The notes beneath the pieces were generated by a model. The model did no database searches. It had not been told where the DNA came from and worked only from the letters and a program-made list of their open reading frames with translations. DNA of 39,777 nt, from NCBI GenBank assembly GCA_009995365.1, contig JAACPR010000006.1, positions 1 through 39,777 of the forward strand. Direction: 5' to 3'. The position numbers and the translations under genes are program-made. Numbering within the stretch: position 1 is the stretch's first letter; the number at the start of each line of letters is the position of its first letter. This document shows positions 16,161 through 25,391 of the stretch, in pieces. This DNA comes from Candidatus Parcubacteria bacterium. GTDB taxonomy: Bacteria; Patescibacteriota; Minisyncoccia; Phycocordibacterales; JAACPR01.

Positions 16161-16751
16161 TTAGTAGGCTGGCCTACCGCATTCAGTCAGTTCGCAAATA
16201 CGATTTGGCTCCTCATCAGGATCAATCATACCAATATGAGAACAGTCCTGCTCTACAGAATTCATACTACCTCTGACAAATGACTCAACAAGAATATCTT
16301 GCATATCGCCCAAATCATCAAGGCCATGTTCTTTCGCAAGATCAATAGCTTGTCTGATAAGTTTACTTGTGCAGTATCGCTTACCACCATTGTATTTACT
16401 ATTTTGGTAAATACTACGAAGATAATCGACTGTAGAACTAAGCTCTTCTTCGGTAAACTCTTTACCCAAGAAAATTTCAGCAAATTCCCCAAGATGATCA
16501 ATTGGAATCGGTCTCTTACTACCACAGGAATCCAGATAGGAAACCTTATACATAGCAACCACCTCTTCACAACCAAAACCTTCTTTTAGAAGTTTTCTGA
16601 TCTTTGGACATTTAATTTTACTGAAACTAGCCCCTGTTTCCTCCAAGACCTCCATTCTCAGAGTTTGCAGTTCTGTTAGCTCAATTTTATTTTCCCTTTT
16701 CATTAATGCACCTTTCGTTGTTGGTTTTTGTTTTTTTGAACTAGCATCCAC
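16161..16751 (-). CDS. Hypothetical protein, Cys-containing
   Basis: 196-aa ORF, no family recognised; C-terminal RICELTECGRPAY. Confidence 0.6.
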   Translation of the reverse strand: MDASSKKQKPTTKGALMKRENKIELTELQTLRMEVLEETGASFSKIKCPKIRKLLKEGFGCEEVVAMYKVSYLDSCGSKRPIPIDHLGEFAEIFLGKEFTEEELSSTVDYLRSIYQNSKYNGGKRYCTSKLIRQAIDLAKEHGLDDLGDMQDILVESFVRGSMNSVEQDCSHIGMIDPDEEPNRICELTECGRPAY

Positions 16752-16805
16752 CAGCTCTAATATTTGATGTTATTACTTTTATTTTAAATGTCAAACAATT
16801 TAAAA

Positions 16806-16842
16806 ACAAAAAACGCGATTAGTGTCGCGTTTTTTGTTATTT
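16806..16842. terminator. Intrinsic terminator downstream of rpsR
   Basis: aaaaaacgcgattagtgtcgcgtttttt. Confidence 0.75.
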
Positions 16843-16870
16843 TTTATCTTAAAGAAGGTATCGAATTTTA

Positions 16871-17077
16871 CTATCGATTGATGTATGGCATCAAAGCCAT
16901 GAATCTTGCTCTTTTGATTGCTTTTGCCAGACGTCTTTGCATTTTTGCACTGACAGCTGATCTCTTGCTACCAATAATTCTACCGTTTGGATTTACGAAT
17001 TGTTTTAGAACATGAACATCTTTGTAATCGATATGTTCAATATTGTTTTCTTTAAAGAAACATTGTTTTTCAGACAT
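16871..17077 (-). CDS. rpsR: 30S ribosomal protein S18
   Basis: HIDYKDVHVLKQFVNPNGRIIGSKRSAVSAKMQRRLAKAIKRARFMALMPY. Confidence 0.96.
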   Translation of the reverse strand: MSEKQCFFKENNIEHIDYKDVHVLKQFVNPNGRIIGSKRSAVSAKMQRRLAKAIKRARFMALMPYINR

Positions 17078-17128
17078 ATTTAGTAATTAAATTACGGTCG
17101 TTTTTTTGAAGAGTCGACACTCTAGCTA

Positions 17129-17572
17129 CTAAAACGGAATATCTTCTGGATTGATTTCATCCTCTGGATATTCAATTTGATTACCATCATCTGATGGAGA
17201 TTCTTGTGGTTTCTCAGCATCTGATTTTGGCGTATCAGCCATACTACCAGACTTTGGTCCAAATTGCACGCTTTCTGCGACCACTTCAGTTCTATATTTT
17301 TTAACTCCGTCTTGTTCCCAAGATCTAGTTTGCATTCTACCTTCAACAAAACATGACTGCCCTTTCTTCAAATATTGCCCTGAAGTCTCGGCCTGACGAC
17401 CAAAAACGACAATATTGTGATAATCTACATTTTCTTGCTTGTTACCCTCTTTATCCTTATAAACACGATTTGTGGCCAAACTAAATGTTGTAACCGCAAT
17501 TCCTGATGGCAAGGTTTTTTGTTCTGGGTCCCTTGTCAAATTTCCCACTATCATTGCTTTATTTATATACAT
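17129..17572 (-). CDS. ssb: Single-stranded DNA-binding protein
   Basis: MYINKAMIVGNLTRDPEQKTLPSGIAVTTFSLATNR..VVFGRQAETSGQYLKKGQSCFVEGRMQTRSWEQDGVKKYRTEVVAESVQFG, C-terminal tip DIPF. Confidence 0.97.
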   Translation of the reverse strand: MYINKAMIVGNLTRDPEQKTLPSGIAVTTFSLATNRVYKDKEGNKQENVDYHNIVVFGRQAETSGQYLKKGQSCFVEGRMQTRSWEQDGVKKYRTEVVAESVQFGPKSGSMADTPKSDAEKPQESPSDDGNQIEYPEDEINPEDIPF

Positions 17573-17612
17573 GATTAAATCTTAACCGAAAATCGCCGAT
17601 AGTCAATTTGAA

Positions 17613-17630
17613 ATTTTAGAAAGATTTTAG
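17613..17630. repeat. 18-bp direct repeat, copy 1 (attttagaaagattttag)
   Basis: Identical to 18243-18260; flanks the HicA-type TA module. Confidence 0.9.
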
Positions 17631-17644
17631 AATTTGAAATTAAA

Positions 17645-17956
17645 TTAATTTAATGCTAAATCACGCAGGTATTGCGATACTGAATCATACCCCTTAGATA
17701 TGGCCTTTTTTTCAATTCTCATTTTGTCTTTTGGAGAAATCCTAAATCTAATTATTTCATTTTGTTTATCTAAATACTTTTGTTCAGCGATAATTAAATT
17801 TGGTAAGTCTATAATTAAATTTGGGATATCCTCATTCAAAAAAACTTGATCAATGTTTGCATCTTTTGATATTAGACGAATTCTATTTTTGGTTTTTTTC
17901 TCCAAAATATAAGAGTAATTTTTATTTTTTATTTTAATGAATGATTTTGTTTTCAT
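17645..17956 (-). CDS. Putative antitoxin with C-terminal RHH-like segment, partner of HicA-like toxin
   Basis: RFRISPKDKMRIEKKAISKGYDSVSQYLRDLALN resembles a ribbon-helix-helix; overlaps the HicA-like ORF by 4 nt. Confidence 0.7.
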   Translation of the reverse strand: MKTKSFIKIKNKNYSYILEKKTKNRIRLISKDANIDQVFLNEDIPNLIIDLPNLIIAEQKYLDKQNEIIRFRISPKDKMRIEKKAISKGYDSVSQYLRDLALN

Positions 17957-18198
17957 TTTATTATTTTATTTATAATTAATATTTTAAGTATTTCTTTTTT
18001 ATAGAAATTTTTGCATTCACCATTATGGATTGGAACAATAACATCTGTATTCAATTTAGAATGTTTATACTTAACATGACTACCTTTTGCCTTGATTAAA
18101 TCAAATTCAAGATGAATTAAAACATTCTTAATATTTCTATATTTTAGGGTTTCGGGATTTGTTTTAAATTTGTGAATTAATTTATCTATCTTACTCAC
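17953..18198 (-). CDS. HicA/YcfA-like toxin
   Basis: IKAKGSHVKYKHSKLNTDVIVPIHNGECKNFYKKEILKIL: HicA pattern (GSHxxYxH..vPxHnxe). Confidence 0.8.
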   Translation of the reverse strand: MSKIDKLIHKFKTNPETLKYRNIKNVLIHLEFDLIKAKGSHVKYKHSKLNTDVIVPIHNGECKNFYKKEILKILIINKIIK

Positions 18199-18242
18199 GT
18201 AGCTACATATTATTATAAAGTAGCTACATTTGTCAATACAGT

Positions 18243-18260
18243 ATTTTAGAAAGATTTTAG
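18243..18260. repeat. 18-bp direct repeat, copy 2 (attttagaaagattttag)
   Basis: Identical to 17613-17630; a 17-bp match (attttagaaagatttta) also occurs at 29910-29926. Confidence 0.9.
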
Positions 18261-18269
18261 AAAAAAGAA

Positions 18270-18292
18270 AAAACGCCTTTTGGCGCTTTCCC
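18270..18292 (-). terminator. Intrinsic terminator after rpsF
   Basis: Minus strand AGCGCC-AAAA-GGCGTTTTTTC. Confidence 0.75.
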
Positions 18293-18314
18293 TACTCTGT
18301 ATTTTGGAGATGAA

Positions 18315-18827
18315 TTATTTATCGTCTTCTGAATCATCAGCAGGAGCTTCTTCGGTATCTTCCTCAGAATCATCTTGTTCTGAAACTTCTACTGTCTCTG
18401 GTGCTTTTTCTTCTTCTGATCCTTCTCCCTCTGAATCGTCTTCTTCTGACTTGTCCTCGTTAGTAATTTTTGAAGTGCTATGTTCATCATCATCTGTAGT
18501 TTTTATAATAATACTTCTGATAATTTCATCATTAGCATCAATTTCTTCTTTTATTGATTCAATCCCTTCTGCTGTAGAATTAAACTTAATCCATGCAAAA
18601 GTTGAAGTTGTAAATCTTTCATTTTTTCCAGCAATACTTTTAGTTATTTCATAAACTAATTTCATAGCTTGTGGTTCACCCTCTTTAACAATCTCTGCGC
18701 CATTTTTTGTTAAAACAGCCTTTATTTCATCGATTTTCTTTGAAATTTGGTCATCGTTAATAGCAGGATTAACATGAAATCCTAATTCATAAAGCTTTGC
18801 TTCGTTTGTTGTATTTTCATCTGTCAT
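18315..18827 (-). CDS. rpsF: 30S ribosomal protein S6 with long acidic C-terminal tail
   Basis: YELGFHVNPAINDDQISKKIDEIKAVLTKNGAEIVKEGEPQAMKLVYEITKSIAGKNERFTTSTFAWIKF = S6; tail EDKSEEDDSEGEGSEEEKAPETVEVSEQDDSEEDTEEAPADDSEDDK. Confidence 0.92.
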   Translation of the reverse strand: MTDENTTNEAKLYELGFHVNPAINDDQISKKIDEIKAVLTKNGAEIVKEGEPQAMKLVYEITKSIAGKNERFTTSTFAWIKFNSTAEGIESIKEEIDANDEIIRSIIIKTTDDDEHSTSKITNEDKSEEDDSEGEGSEEEKAPETVEVSEQDDSEEDTEEAPADDSEDDK

Positions 18828-18943
18828 GGGAAAAAGATTAGCACAATATATACCTATTTACAAGAGTATATATAACCCCACCAATTTTTGCAGTCTACTG
18901 TTATTTTCAATTGATTGGTAAATTAGATACAATAAGAAGCACT

Positions 18944-19888
18944 ATGAGAGTCAAGCTAGGGATCGTATCCGAAACGAATAGTAAATTTATAAATCAGGTA
19001 AAGCTGCTGATTTATTCGCTTAGAAAAAATGGCGGGTTATACAAAGATACCCCGGTGGTTTTAATAACAAACGACAAGCCGATTCAGAAAAAAGATAGAG
19101 AATTTCTTGAAAAGCACTTTTCACCTATTGAATTCAAGACAATGCCGAGATTAGGAGCAATTCCCCACACTTCTAAATTGAATGTTTTCCATGCGATTGA
19201 CCCGTCTACTTATGACGCTCTTCTTTTCATGGACTGCGATACAGTTATCAAAGCGCCGTTAGATTCATTATTTGATCCAATCGAGAAAGGAGAAGCGGAA
19301 TTTTTGTGTAGAAGAGGCGGGAAAAGTGACAGAGAATCTTTTGTTGATTTTGATTCTTTGGTAAAGGAATTTTGCGGAGATAACTACCAAGAAAAAACCT
19401 CACTCAGAGTTAATTTTGGAGGAGAAAAAGAATGGCCAATGTTTAATACGGGCGTCTTTGTCGCAACACCGAATGTAGCCGAGAAAATAAAAGATGATTC
19501 AATTCAAATAACTTACAAGATTTTTAATGAGTGGAGAATCAGAAATATAATAGAAAGTATCCCCTTATTCAGCTTTTTATACAAAAAAGGAATTCTGAAA
19601 TCAAAGAAAAAAGTCATCCCCTCTTGGCCAATTGAACAAGGTGCGGTGGCATTATCCTGTATTAAAAACGGAGTCAAAGTGCAATACTTGGATGAAATAT
19701 ATAACAGCTGGGGCAACCTCGAAGACTTGAAAATACTGCACTGTTTTAAATCAGCATATAAATTTGATAGGAGTAAAATGTTTACAAGCGACTCTGATGC
19801 TTGGATAAAAGAATACGAAAAATCTGACACCCCTGGCAAAGTTTTTCTGGCAGAAATTATGAAAGAGTATAAAGATAAATATTGTTGA
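18944..19888 (+). CDS. Glycosyltransferase (GT8/GT-A-like)
   Basis: YDALLFMDCDTVIKAPLDSLFDPI (DxD) and MFNTGVFVATPNVAEKI; start reassigned to ATG 18944. Confidence 0.75.
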   Translation: MRVKLGIVSETNSKFINQVKLLIYSLRKNGGLYKDTPVVLITNDKPIQKKDREFLEKHFSPIEFKTMPRLGAIPHTSKLNVFHAIDPSTYDALLFMDCDTVIKAPLDSLFDPIEKGEAEFLCRRGGKSDRESFVDFDSLVKEFCGDNYQEKTSLRVNFGGEKEWPMFNTGVFVATPNVAEKIKDDSIQITYKIFNEWRIRNIIESIPLFSFLYKKGILKSKKKVIPSWPIEQGAVALSCIKNGVKVQYLDEIYNSWGNLEDLKILHCFKSAYKFDRSKMFTSDSDAWIKEYEKSDTPGKVFLAEIMKEYKDKYC

Positions 19889-20829
19889 GTATGATTACTT
19901 TTTTAAAAAAGATAAAAAGAATTATATATTCACACAAAATAAAACCAAGTTTTTTTAAAAAAATTGTGTACTTATTTTTCATAAGATTTATGTTTAAAAA
20001 CATACAAAATACAAAACCTATTAAATCTGACAATAAATCTGAAACAGAAGTTCATAGTCTTGTGTGTCACAGAGATTTATATGTTTATTTATATTCAATT
20101 AAAAGCTTTATCAAAAACACAACTAATAACTGCTCAATAATTGTCCACGATGATGGAAGCCTAACCGAAGACGACATTAGAATGCTCAAAAAACACATAG
20201 AAGGATTAAAAATATATAACGTAAAAGAGGCGGATAAAATTGTTATACCAAAACTGGAAAAGTACCCATTGATTAAAAAACTAAGAAGTGAAAATGTCTT
20301 ATTGAGAAAATTAACTGATTTTTATTTTTTATCTAAGACCGGAAAAATAATATCTCTTGATTCAGATATATTGTTTTTAAGAAAAGCAAAAGAGATAAAA
20401 AATTGGATCGATATGGACAAAAAAGAAGCATTGTTAAGTAGCGAATACCCTGTTAACTCGCATCAAGATAAATATTTAATTAATACTGAATTAAATTATG
20501 TGAAAAATCTTAATAGCGGGCTTATATGCTACTATAAATCCATGATAAATTTAGAACTGGCGGAGAAATGTTTTAAAATGGAAAATTTTGTTACTTTATA
20601 TAGACCAAATGGTGTTGGAGACCAAAAATTTATGGCGGTTAATTTTGGCGAGGCAAGAGAAAGGAAAAATATAAAAATAAACAGATTAAATCCAAATCTT
20701 TATATACATAATCGAAATATAGAAAATAAATATGCGATTGCTAAACACTATTGGAGTTCAAAATATTCGCTAAGGAAAATCTACGCGTACTACAAAGATG
20801 TGAATAGAGTCTATAATCATATAAAATGA
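19882..20829 (+). CDS. Glycosyltransferase-like protein (GT-A fold)
   Basis: IIVHDDGSLTEDDIRMLKKHI..KIISLDSDILFLRKAKEI..NLNSGLICYYKS; DxD motif. Start may be ATG 19891. Confidence 0.7.
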   Translation: MLSMITFLKKIKRIIYSHKIKPSFFKKIVYLFFIRFMFKNIQNTKPIKSDNKSETEVHSLVCHRDLYVYLYSIKSFIKNTTNNCSIIVHDDGSLTEDDIRMLKKHIEGLKIYNVKEADKIVIPKLEKYPLIKKLRSENVLLRKLTDFYFLSKTGKIISLDSDILFLRKAKEIKNWIDMDKKEALLSSEYPVNSHQDKYLINTELNYVKNLNSGLICYYKSMINLELAEKCFKMENFVTLYRPNGVGDQKFMAVNFGEARERKNIKINRLNPNLYIHNRNIENKYAIAKHYWSSKYSLRKIYAYYKDVNRVYNHIK

Positions 20830-20830
20830 T

Positions 20831-21907
20831 ATGAAAAAATACTTAATTAACCTAATTGAATCTAAAAAATTAGATAATATACAAAAAAACACAAGAGTTG
20901 TTTTCGGTCCTCCATTAATAAACTACTCTACCAACGAAGCAATAGTTTTGTGTCTTGTTAAAAATGGTGAGACTTGGATCAAGGATTTTATCGAACATTA
21001 CCAAAAAAAAGGCTTCAAACATATTGTGTTTCTCGATAATAGGTCAAAAGACGAGACATTAGAAATTGCCAAGGATTATGAAAATATAACCATTCTGCAA
21101 ACAGATGTTCCATTTAAAAATAACAATATCCTTTTAAGGAGATACCTTGTGGAGAGATTCGCTAAAAATAGATGGAGTCTAACTGTTGATATAGATGAGC
21201 TATGGGACTACCCTCATTCTGATAAGATAAGTTTAGAGCAATTTCTGAGTTATATTAAAAAAAGTGGTGCTAATGCGGTTGTTGCGCAGATGCTTGATAT
21301 GTTTATGGAAAAGATACCTAACGAAAAACACAGCCTCAGTGATTATAATTATTACGATGTTAGCCAAATAAGAAAAGATGATTTCAATGAGAATGGGAAA
21401 TTTGCTCCAAATGACTTTGAGCTTGTTGGGCTATTTAAAAAAATAATAAAATTATTTAGAGGTGGGATAATAAATAGAATTTTTTCAGTAAATTTTTATT
21501 ATAAAGAAATATTAAATGACGATATTAAAATATTTAGAGGTGGAATAAGAAGTACAATTTTTGGATTAGATAGAGTTTGGCTAACAAAGATGCCCCTACT
21601 ATTTTACGATGATTCAATAGAGCCAATTGCCCACCAACACTTCTCTAACAATGCAATCATCGCTGATACAAGCACTGTCCTTTTGCATTATAAATTCACC
21701 CACGATTTCAAAGAAAATATTCAGCAAGCAGTAAAAAACAAGCAATACGCCAGCAATTCAGAATAATACCGCAGATACTTGGAGAAATATAAAGAGAATC
21801 CAAATATTGTCTTCAAGCAGTCAACTTCAAAAAAATTAAATTCTGTCGATCAATTGGTTGATGATGATTTTTTGGTAGTTTCGAAGAGTTATAAAAAATT
21901 GTTTTAA
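20831..21907 (+). pseudogene. Family 2-like glycosyltransferase interrupted by an in-frame TAA at 21764-21766
   Basis: AIVLCLVKNGETWIKDFIEHYQKKGFKHIVFLDNRSKDETLEIAKDY..WSLTVDIDELWDY; reading through TAA continues YRRYLEKYKENPNIVFKQSTSKKLNSVDQLVDDDFLVVSKSYKKLF to stop at 21905-21907. Intact ORF in the track is 20831-21766. Confidence 0.7.
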
Positions 21908-21909
21908 AA

Positions 21910-22719
21910 ATGAAGAAAAATACACCCAAAAAAATAAATTACGTAATATTAACAAGCCCAAGAACAGGTTCTACATTTTTTTGTGACATGCTTTACAACT
22001 TAAATATTATGGATAAAATTGATCCATTTTATGAGATTTTACATCCTGATATTTTAAAAAATAGCAAAAAAATACCTGATAAAAACTTTCTTATAAATGA
22101 ATTTGATAAACACAGGATAAAAGGCATGTCTGGTTTCAAAATTATGTATGGTCAACTTGATAAGATATTAACTAAAAAAAATATACCTATTGAAAAATCA
22201 ATTGATTTATTTCCAGAAAAAACTAAATTTATTGTAATAACTAGAAGGAATGTATTAAGGCAAGCTATATCTTTTCTAAAAGCATTAAAATTAAATGAAT
22301 GGAAAAAAACTAATAATCCAAACAAGCAAAAAGAAATTTCATTAAAAAATTGTGAGATTGATAGAAAAATACATGAATTAAAAAAAGAAAATTTACTTAT
22401 TAAAAAATTTTGTAAAGTAAATAACATAGAACCACTAACTTTATGTTACGAAGATTTCGCCGATAATAAAGAAATTGCTCTTAAAAAGATATTAGATTAT
22501 TTAGATGCAAAAATTGAAAATCCAATAATAAAAACTAGTTTAGTAAAACAATCAGATGATGTAACGGAGAAAATAATAAAAAACTACTCTGGAATAATGA
22601 CAAAAAGTAAAAATAGACAAAAAATTTACTTTTTAAAACGCGATATTTTAAACCCTTTCTATAGATTATTTTCTTTTATTAAAAGACGAATAGCAAAATA
22701 TAAAAAAGTAAAAAATTAA
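21910..22719 (+). CDS. Sulfotransferase (Stf0-like, PAPS-binding)
   Basis: NYVILTSPRTGSTFFCDMLYNLNIM (5'-PSB loop), HRIKGMSGFKIMYGQLD, FIVITRRNVLRQAISFLKALKLNEW. Confidence 0.8.
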   Translation: MKKNTPKKINYVILTSPRTGSTFFCDMLYNLNIMDKIDPFYEILHPDILKNSKKIPDKNFLINEFDKHRIKGMSGFKIMYGQLDKILTKKNIPIEKSIDLFPEKTKFIVITRRNVLRQAISFLKALKLNEWKKTNNPNKQKEISLKNCEIDRKIHELKKENLLIKKFCKVNNIEPLTLCYEDFADNKEIALKKILDYLDAKIENPIIKTSLVKQSDDVTEKIIKNYSGIMTKSKNRQKIYFLKRDILNPFYRLFSFIKRRIAKYKKVKN

Positions 22720-23612
22720 TCTAACAAATCCTCAATTTTATACTTAGAAAAATCTGGCTCGATATCATTCACACCATAACCAAGCGTCACTGAACCATCG
22801 AAAATCTGCAGACCTGAAAAATAAGTACAAGAAAAAAGATTTGTATTATGTTTAATCTTGCTACCCAGCAAACTTTTGAGTGAATACACGAGCCACTTCT
22901 TCCCTGTCTTTATTTTTTTGTTCCCAAAATCAAACGAACAAAATTTTCCAAAATATATTTTTTTCCATAAAAATTTAATCTTTTTGTGTGCCACAAAATT
23001 ATATCCACCTTTACTCTTATATAATTGTGTACCAATTGTTAAATCTGATGGAATATTCTGCTCTTCATTACCTGAATAGTAATCTTCAAATTCCCAACTC
23101 TCTTCACCTCTTCTCTTTAATTTCAATATTTTTAAAGGATTAACCCAGTAAAGCGCATATATATCTCCGTCCTCAAAGAAAAACGTCCAGTTTCTTTCTT
23201 GCTCTTTTCTTTTGTTGTAAATTATTTTTTTGGGGGGCTCTATTACAGGATATATTTTCATTACAAAAAGACTGTTTCCTTTTGGATTCCAGCCAGAGTT
23301 AAATGTTAAGTACAATTCATTATCAAGTTTTGTCACTTTAGGATCGATTAATTGATCTGTATCTAATTTTTCAGAAAACTCTTCTGAAATATTTTTTATA
23401 ATTTGTTTTTCTTTATCTTTAATAATGACGAAAGAAGAAATTTTATCTTCCCCGCTTTTTATAGCTCTGAACGAAAATATTTCTACATTTTCATCAATAT
23501 AAAAACTTGGATTAAAAACATTATGTATAGATAACGAAGACAAAGATTTTTTAAATTTGTTTAAAATTGCGTCGTCTTTATTTTTCTTACAAAAAAGTAA
23601 TTTAAATACCAT
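22716..23612 (-). CDS. Predicted beta-propeller, glycosidase-like protein
   Basis: VFNPSFYIDENVEIFSFRAIKSGEDKISSFVIIKDKEK..DPKVTKLDNELYLTFNSGWN..VYSLKSLLGSKIKHNTNLFSCTYFSGLQIFDGSVTLGYGVND: GH43/GH130-like propeller pattern. Confidence 0.55.
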   Translation of the reverse strand: MVFKLLFCKKNKDDAILNKFKKSLSSLSIHNVFNPSFYIDENVEIFSFRAIKSGEDKISSFVIIKDKEKQIIKNISEEFSEKLDTDQLIDPKVTKLDNELYLTFNSGWNPKGNSLFVMKIYPVIEPPKKIIYNKRKEQERNWTFFFEDGDIYALYWVNPLKILKLKRRGEESWEFEDYYSGNEEQNIPSDLTIGTQLYKSKGGYNFVAHKKIKFLWKKIYFGKFCSFDFGNKKIKTGKKWLVYSLKSLLGSKIKHNTNLFSCTYFSGLQIFDGSVTLGYGVNDIEPDFSKYKIEDLLD

Positions 23613-24508
23613 TATTTTATAATATTACCCCACCCTCTCTCTAGTCCATCCCTGATAGCCTCGTCTCTAATTGATAAATGTTTTTTTCGATTTTCTAAAG
23701 CAAAAAATGCCGGTAGATCAGAAATTTTATGTTTTATCGGAATTAGGTAACTTGGTTTTTTAAATTTTCTCTGTAATGCGATGTTTGCCCTTAAGTCATC
23801 CTCGGACATCAGAGCTGGAGTATCTAAATTTGAATTAGTGATTTCTTCAATTCCTTTTTTAGATATTATATGAAATCTACCCTTAATTAAATCAATAGGG
23901 ACTGTATTTTTATAAGCAAATTTATATTTACCCGATGTATAAGCTGTTTTAGGTTCATCTATATTTAATTCATACCCAAAAAACCCGATTACACTTTCCT
24001 GGCCAAATTTTCTCATAACAGAAAGAACCTCTTCGGAACAGTCTTGTTTTAGCATTAGGTCATCATCAGAAAAAACGAAATAATCATAACCATTCATCTC
24101 TGCCGCAATTTGATGCCTAACAACGCAACCCAAATTTTCTTCATTAAAAATATTTTTACACCCAGGAACCCGAAGCCAAGAAGGTTTATTGTGCACAATC
24201 ACAATATCATCAATAAAAGACTGCTTTTTCAAGCCGTAGACAACTAGCGGAAGATTTGCACAGCGCTTCCAACTTAGGACTATAGCAACAACTCGCTCTT
24301 TTCTTTCTTCGATTTTATCTTTTGATTGTTTTTTAAAAAATAATAAAAAATAAAGAAATATAGATTTTGGGAGATTTATAATGTATTGAACTGATTGAAT
24401 AATTTTATTAAACCAAATACTATCTTTTAAAATGAAAAAATGTCTCCATAAAAAAAAGTCTGAATTCCGCTTATCTTTAATTTTTTTCTTCAGTTTTCGC
24501 AACCCCAT
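23612..24508 (-). CDS. Glycosyltransferase (GT-A fold)
   Basis: VVAIVLSWKRCANLPLVVYGLKKQSFIDDIVIVHNKPS..NLGCVVRHQIAAEMNGYDYFVFSDDDLMLKQD. Confidence 0.78.
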   Translation of the reverse strand: MGLRKLKKKIKDKRNSDFFLWRHFFILKDSIWFNKIIQSVQYIINLPKSIFLYFLLFFKKQSKDKIEERKERVVAIVLSWKRCANLPLVVYGLKKQSFIDDIVIVHNKPSWLRVPGCKNIFNEENLGCVVRHQIAAEMNGYDYFVFSDDDLMLKQDCSEEVLSVMRKFGQESVIGFFGYELNIDEPKTAYTSGKYKFAYKNTVPIDLIKGRFHIISKKGIEEITNSNLDTPALMSEDDLRANIALQRKFKKPSYLIPIKHKISDLPAFFALENRKKHLSIRDEAIRDGLERGWGNIIK

Positions 24509-24530
24509 TATTTTATTCTACCATGTTTAG

Positions 24531-25382
24531 TTAATTCAATTTAAATAATCTTCTAGCGTTTTCAACTAACTGCTTTTCAGCTTCATTAAAAGAGACTTCC
24601 TTGATATCAGCAATGCGATTCACAACTTTCTCTACATAATTAGGTTCATTACGCCTACCGCGAAATGGCACTGGGGCAACATAAGGGCTATCAGTTTCGG
24701 CGTGCATTAATTCGAGTGGAACATATTTTACTAACTCCTTGTATTGTTCAGCGAAAGTAATAACACCCGTAAATGAAACGGTAAAATTCATGTCCAAAAA
24801 TTCTTTGGCGTGTTCAATTGTTCCTGCAAAAAAATGGCAATTTCCGTGCAATCTCTCTGGTGCATAAATCTCACCCCCTCTTTTCATTTCACCCATGTTT
24901 AATTTTTCTCTATATTCTTTTAAAATTTTAATGACATCATCATAAGCATCTCTGCAATGAATCATAATCGGCAAACTGTTTTCAATTGCAAATTCAATCT
25001 GGTCACGAAAAACTTTTTTCTGAATATTTTTTTCTGATTCCCTTTCTTCTTCGGTCTCACCTTTCAAATGAAAATAGTCTAGTCCGCACTCACCCACTCC
25101 GACAATTTTAGAATTTTCGTCTTTTTTATCATCATCAATTAATTTTTTAAATTCTTCAGCTCGAAATTCTGACTCTTCATTAGTATAGATTGGATGAACT
25201 CCGATAGTCGCCCACATATTTTTATTCTGATAAGCCAATTCGATAACTTCTTTAGATGTTTCCAATCCTGTCCCAATATTAATCATCCCTAAATCATTTT
25301 CTTTAGCGCGCTCTATAATTTCCTCTCGATCTTCATCGAAATCTTTGAAATTTAAATGGCAGTGTATATCGATATATCTCAT
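24531..25382 (-). CDS. tatD: TatD family metal-dependent hydrolase
   Basis: YIDIHCHLNFKDFDEDREEIIERA, VGVGECGLDYFH, LPIMIHCRDAYDDVIKIL, HAETDSPYVAPVPFRGRRNEPNYV. Confidence 0.95.
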   Translation of the reverse strand: MRYIDIHCHLNFKDFDEDREEIIERAKENDLGMINIGTGLETSKEVIELAYQNKNMWATIGVHPIYTNEESEFRAEEFKKLIDDDKKDENSKIVGVGECGLDYFHLKGETEEERESEKNIQKKVFRDQIEFAIENSLPIMIHCRDAYDDVIKILKEYREKLNMGEMKRGGEIYAPERLHGNCHFFAGTIEHAKEFLDMNFTVSFTGVITFAEQYKELVKYVPLELMHAETDSPYVAPVPFRGRRNEPNYVEKVVNRIADIKEVSFNEAEKQLVENARRLFKLN

Positions 25383-25391
25383 AAAAAATAT

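Noticed and set aside
18280-18654. Plus-strand Ser-rich ORF antisense to rpsF
   Set aside because: Mirror of the acidic-tail codons; spurious.
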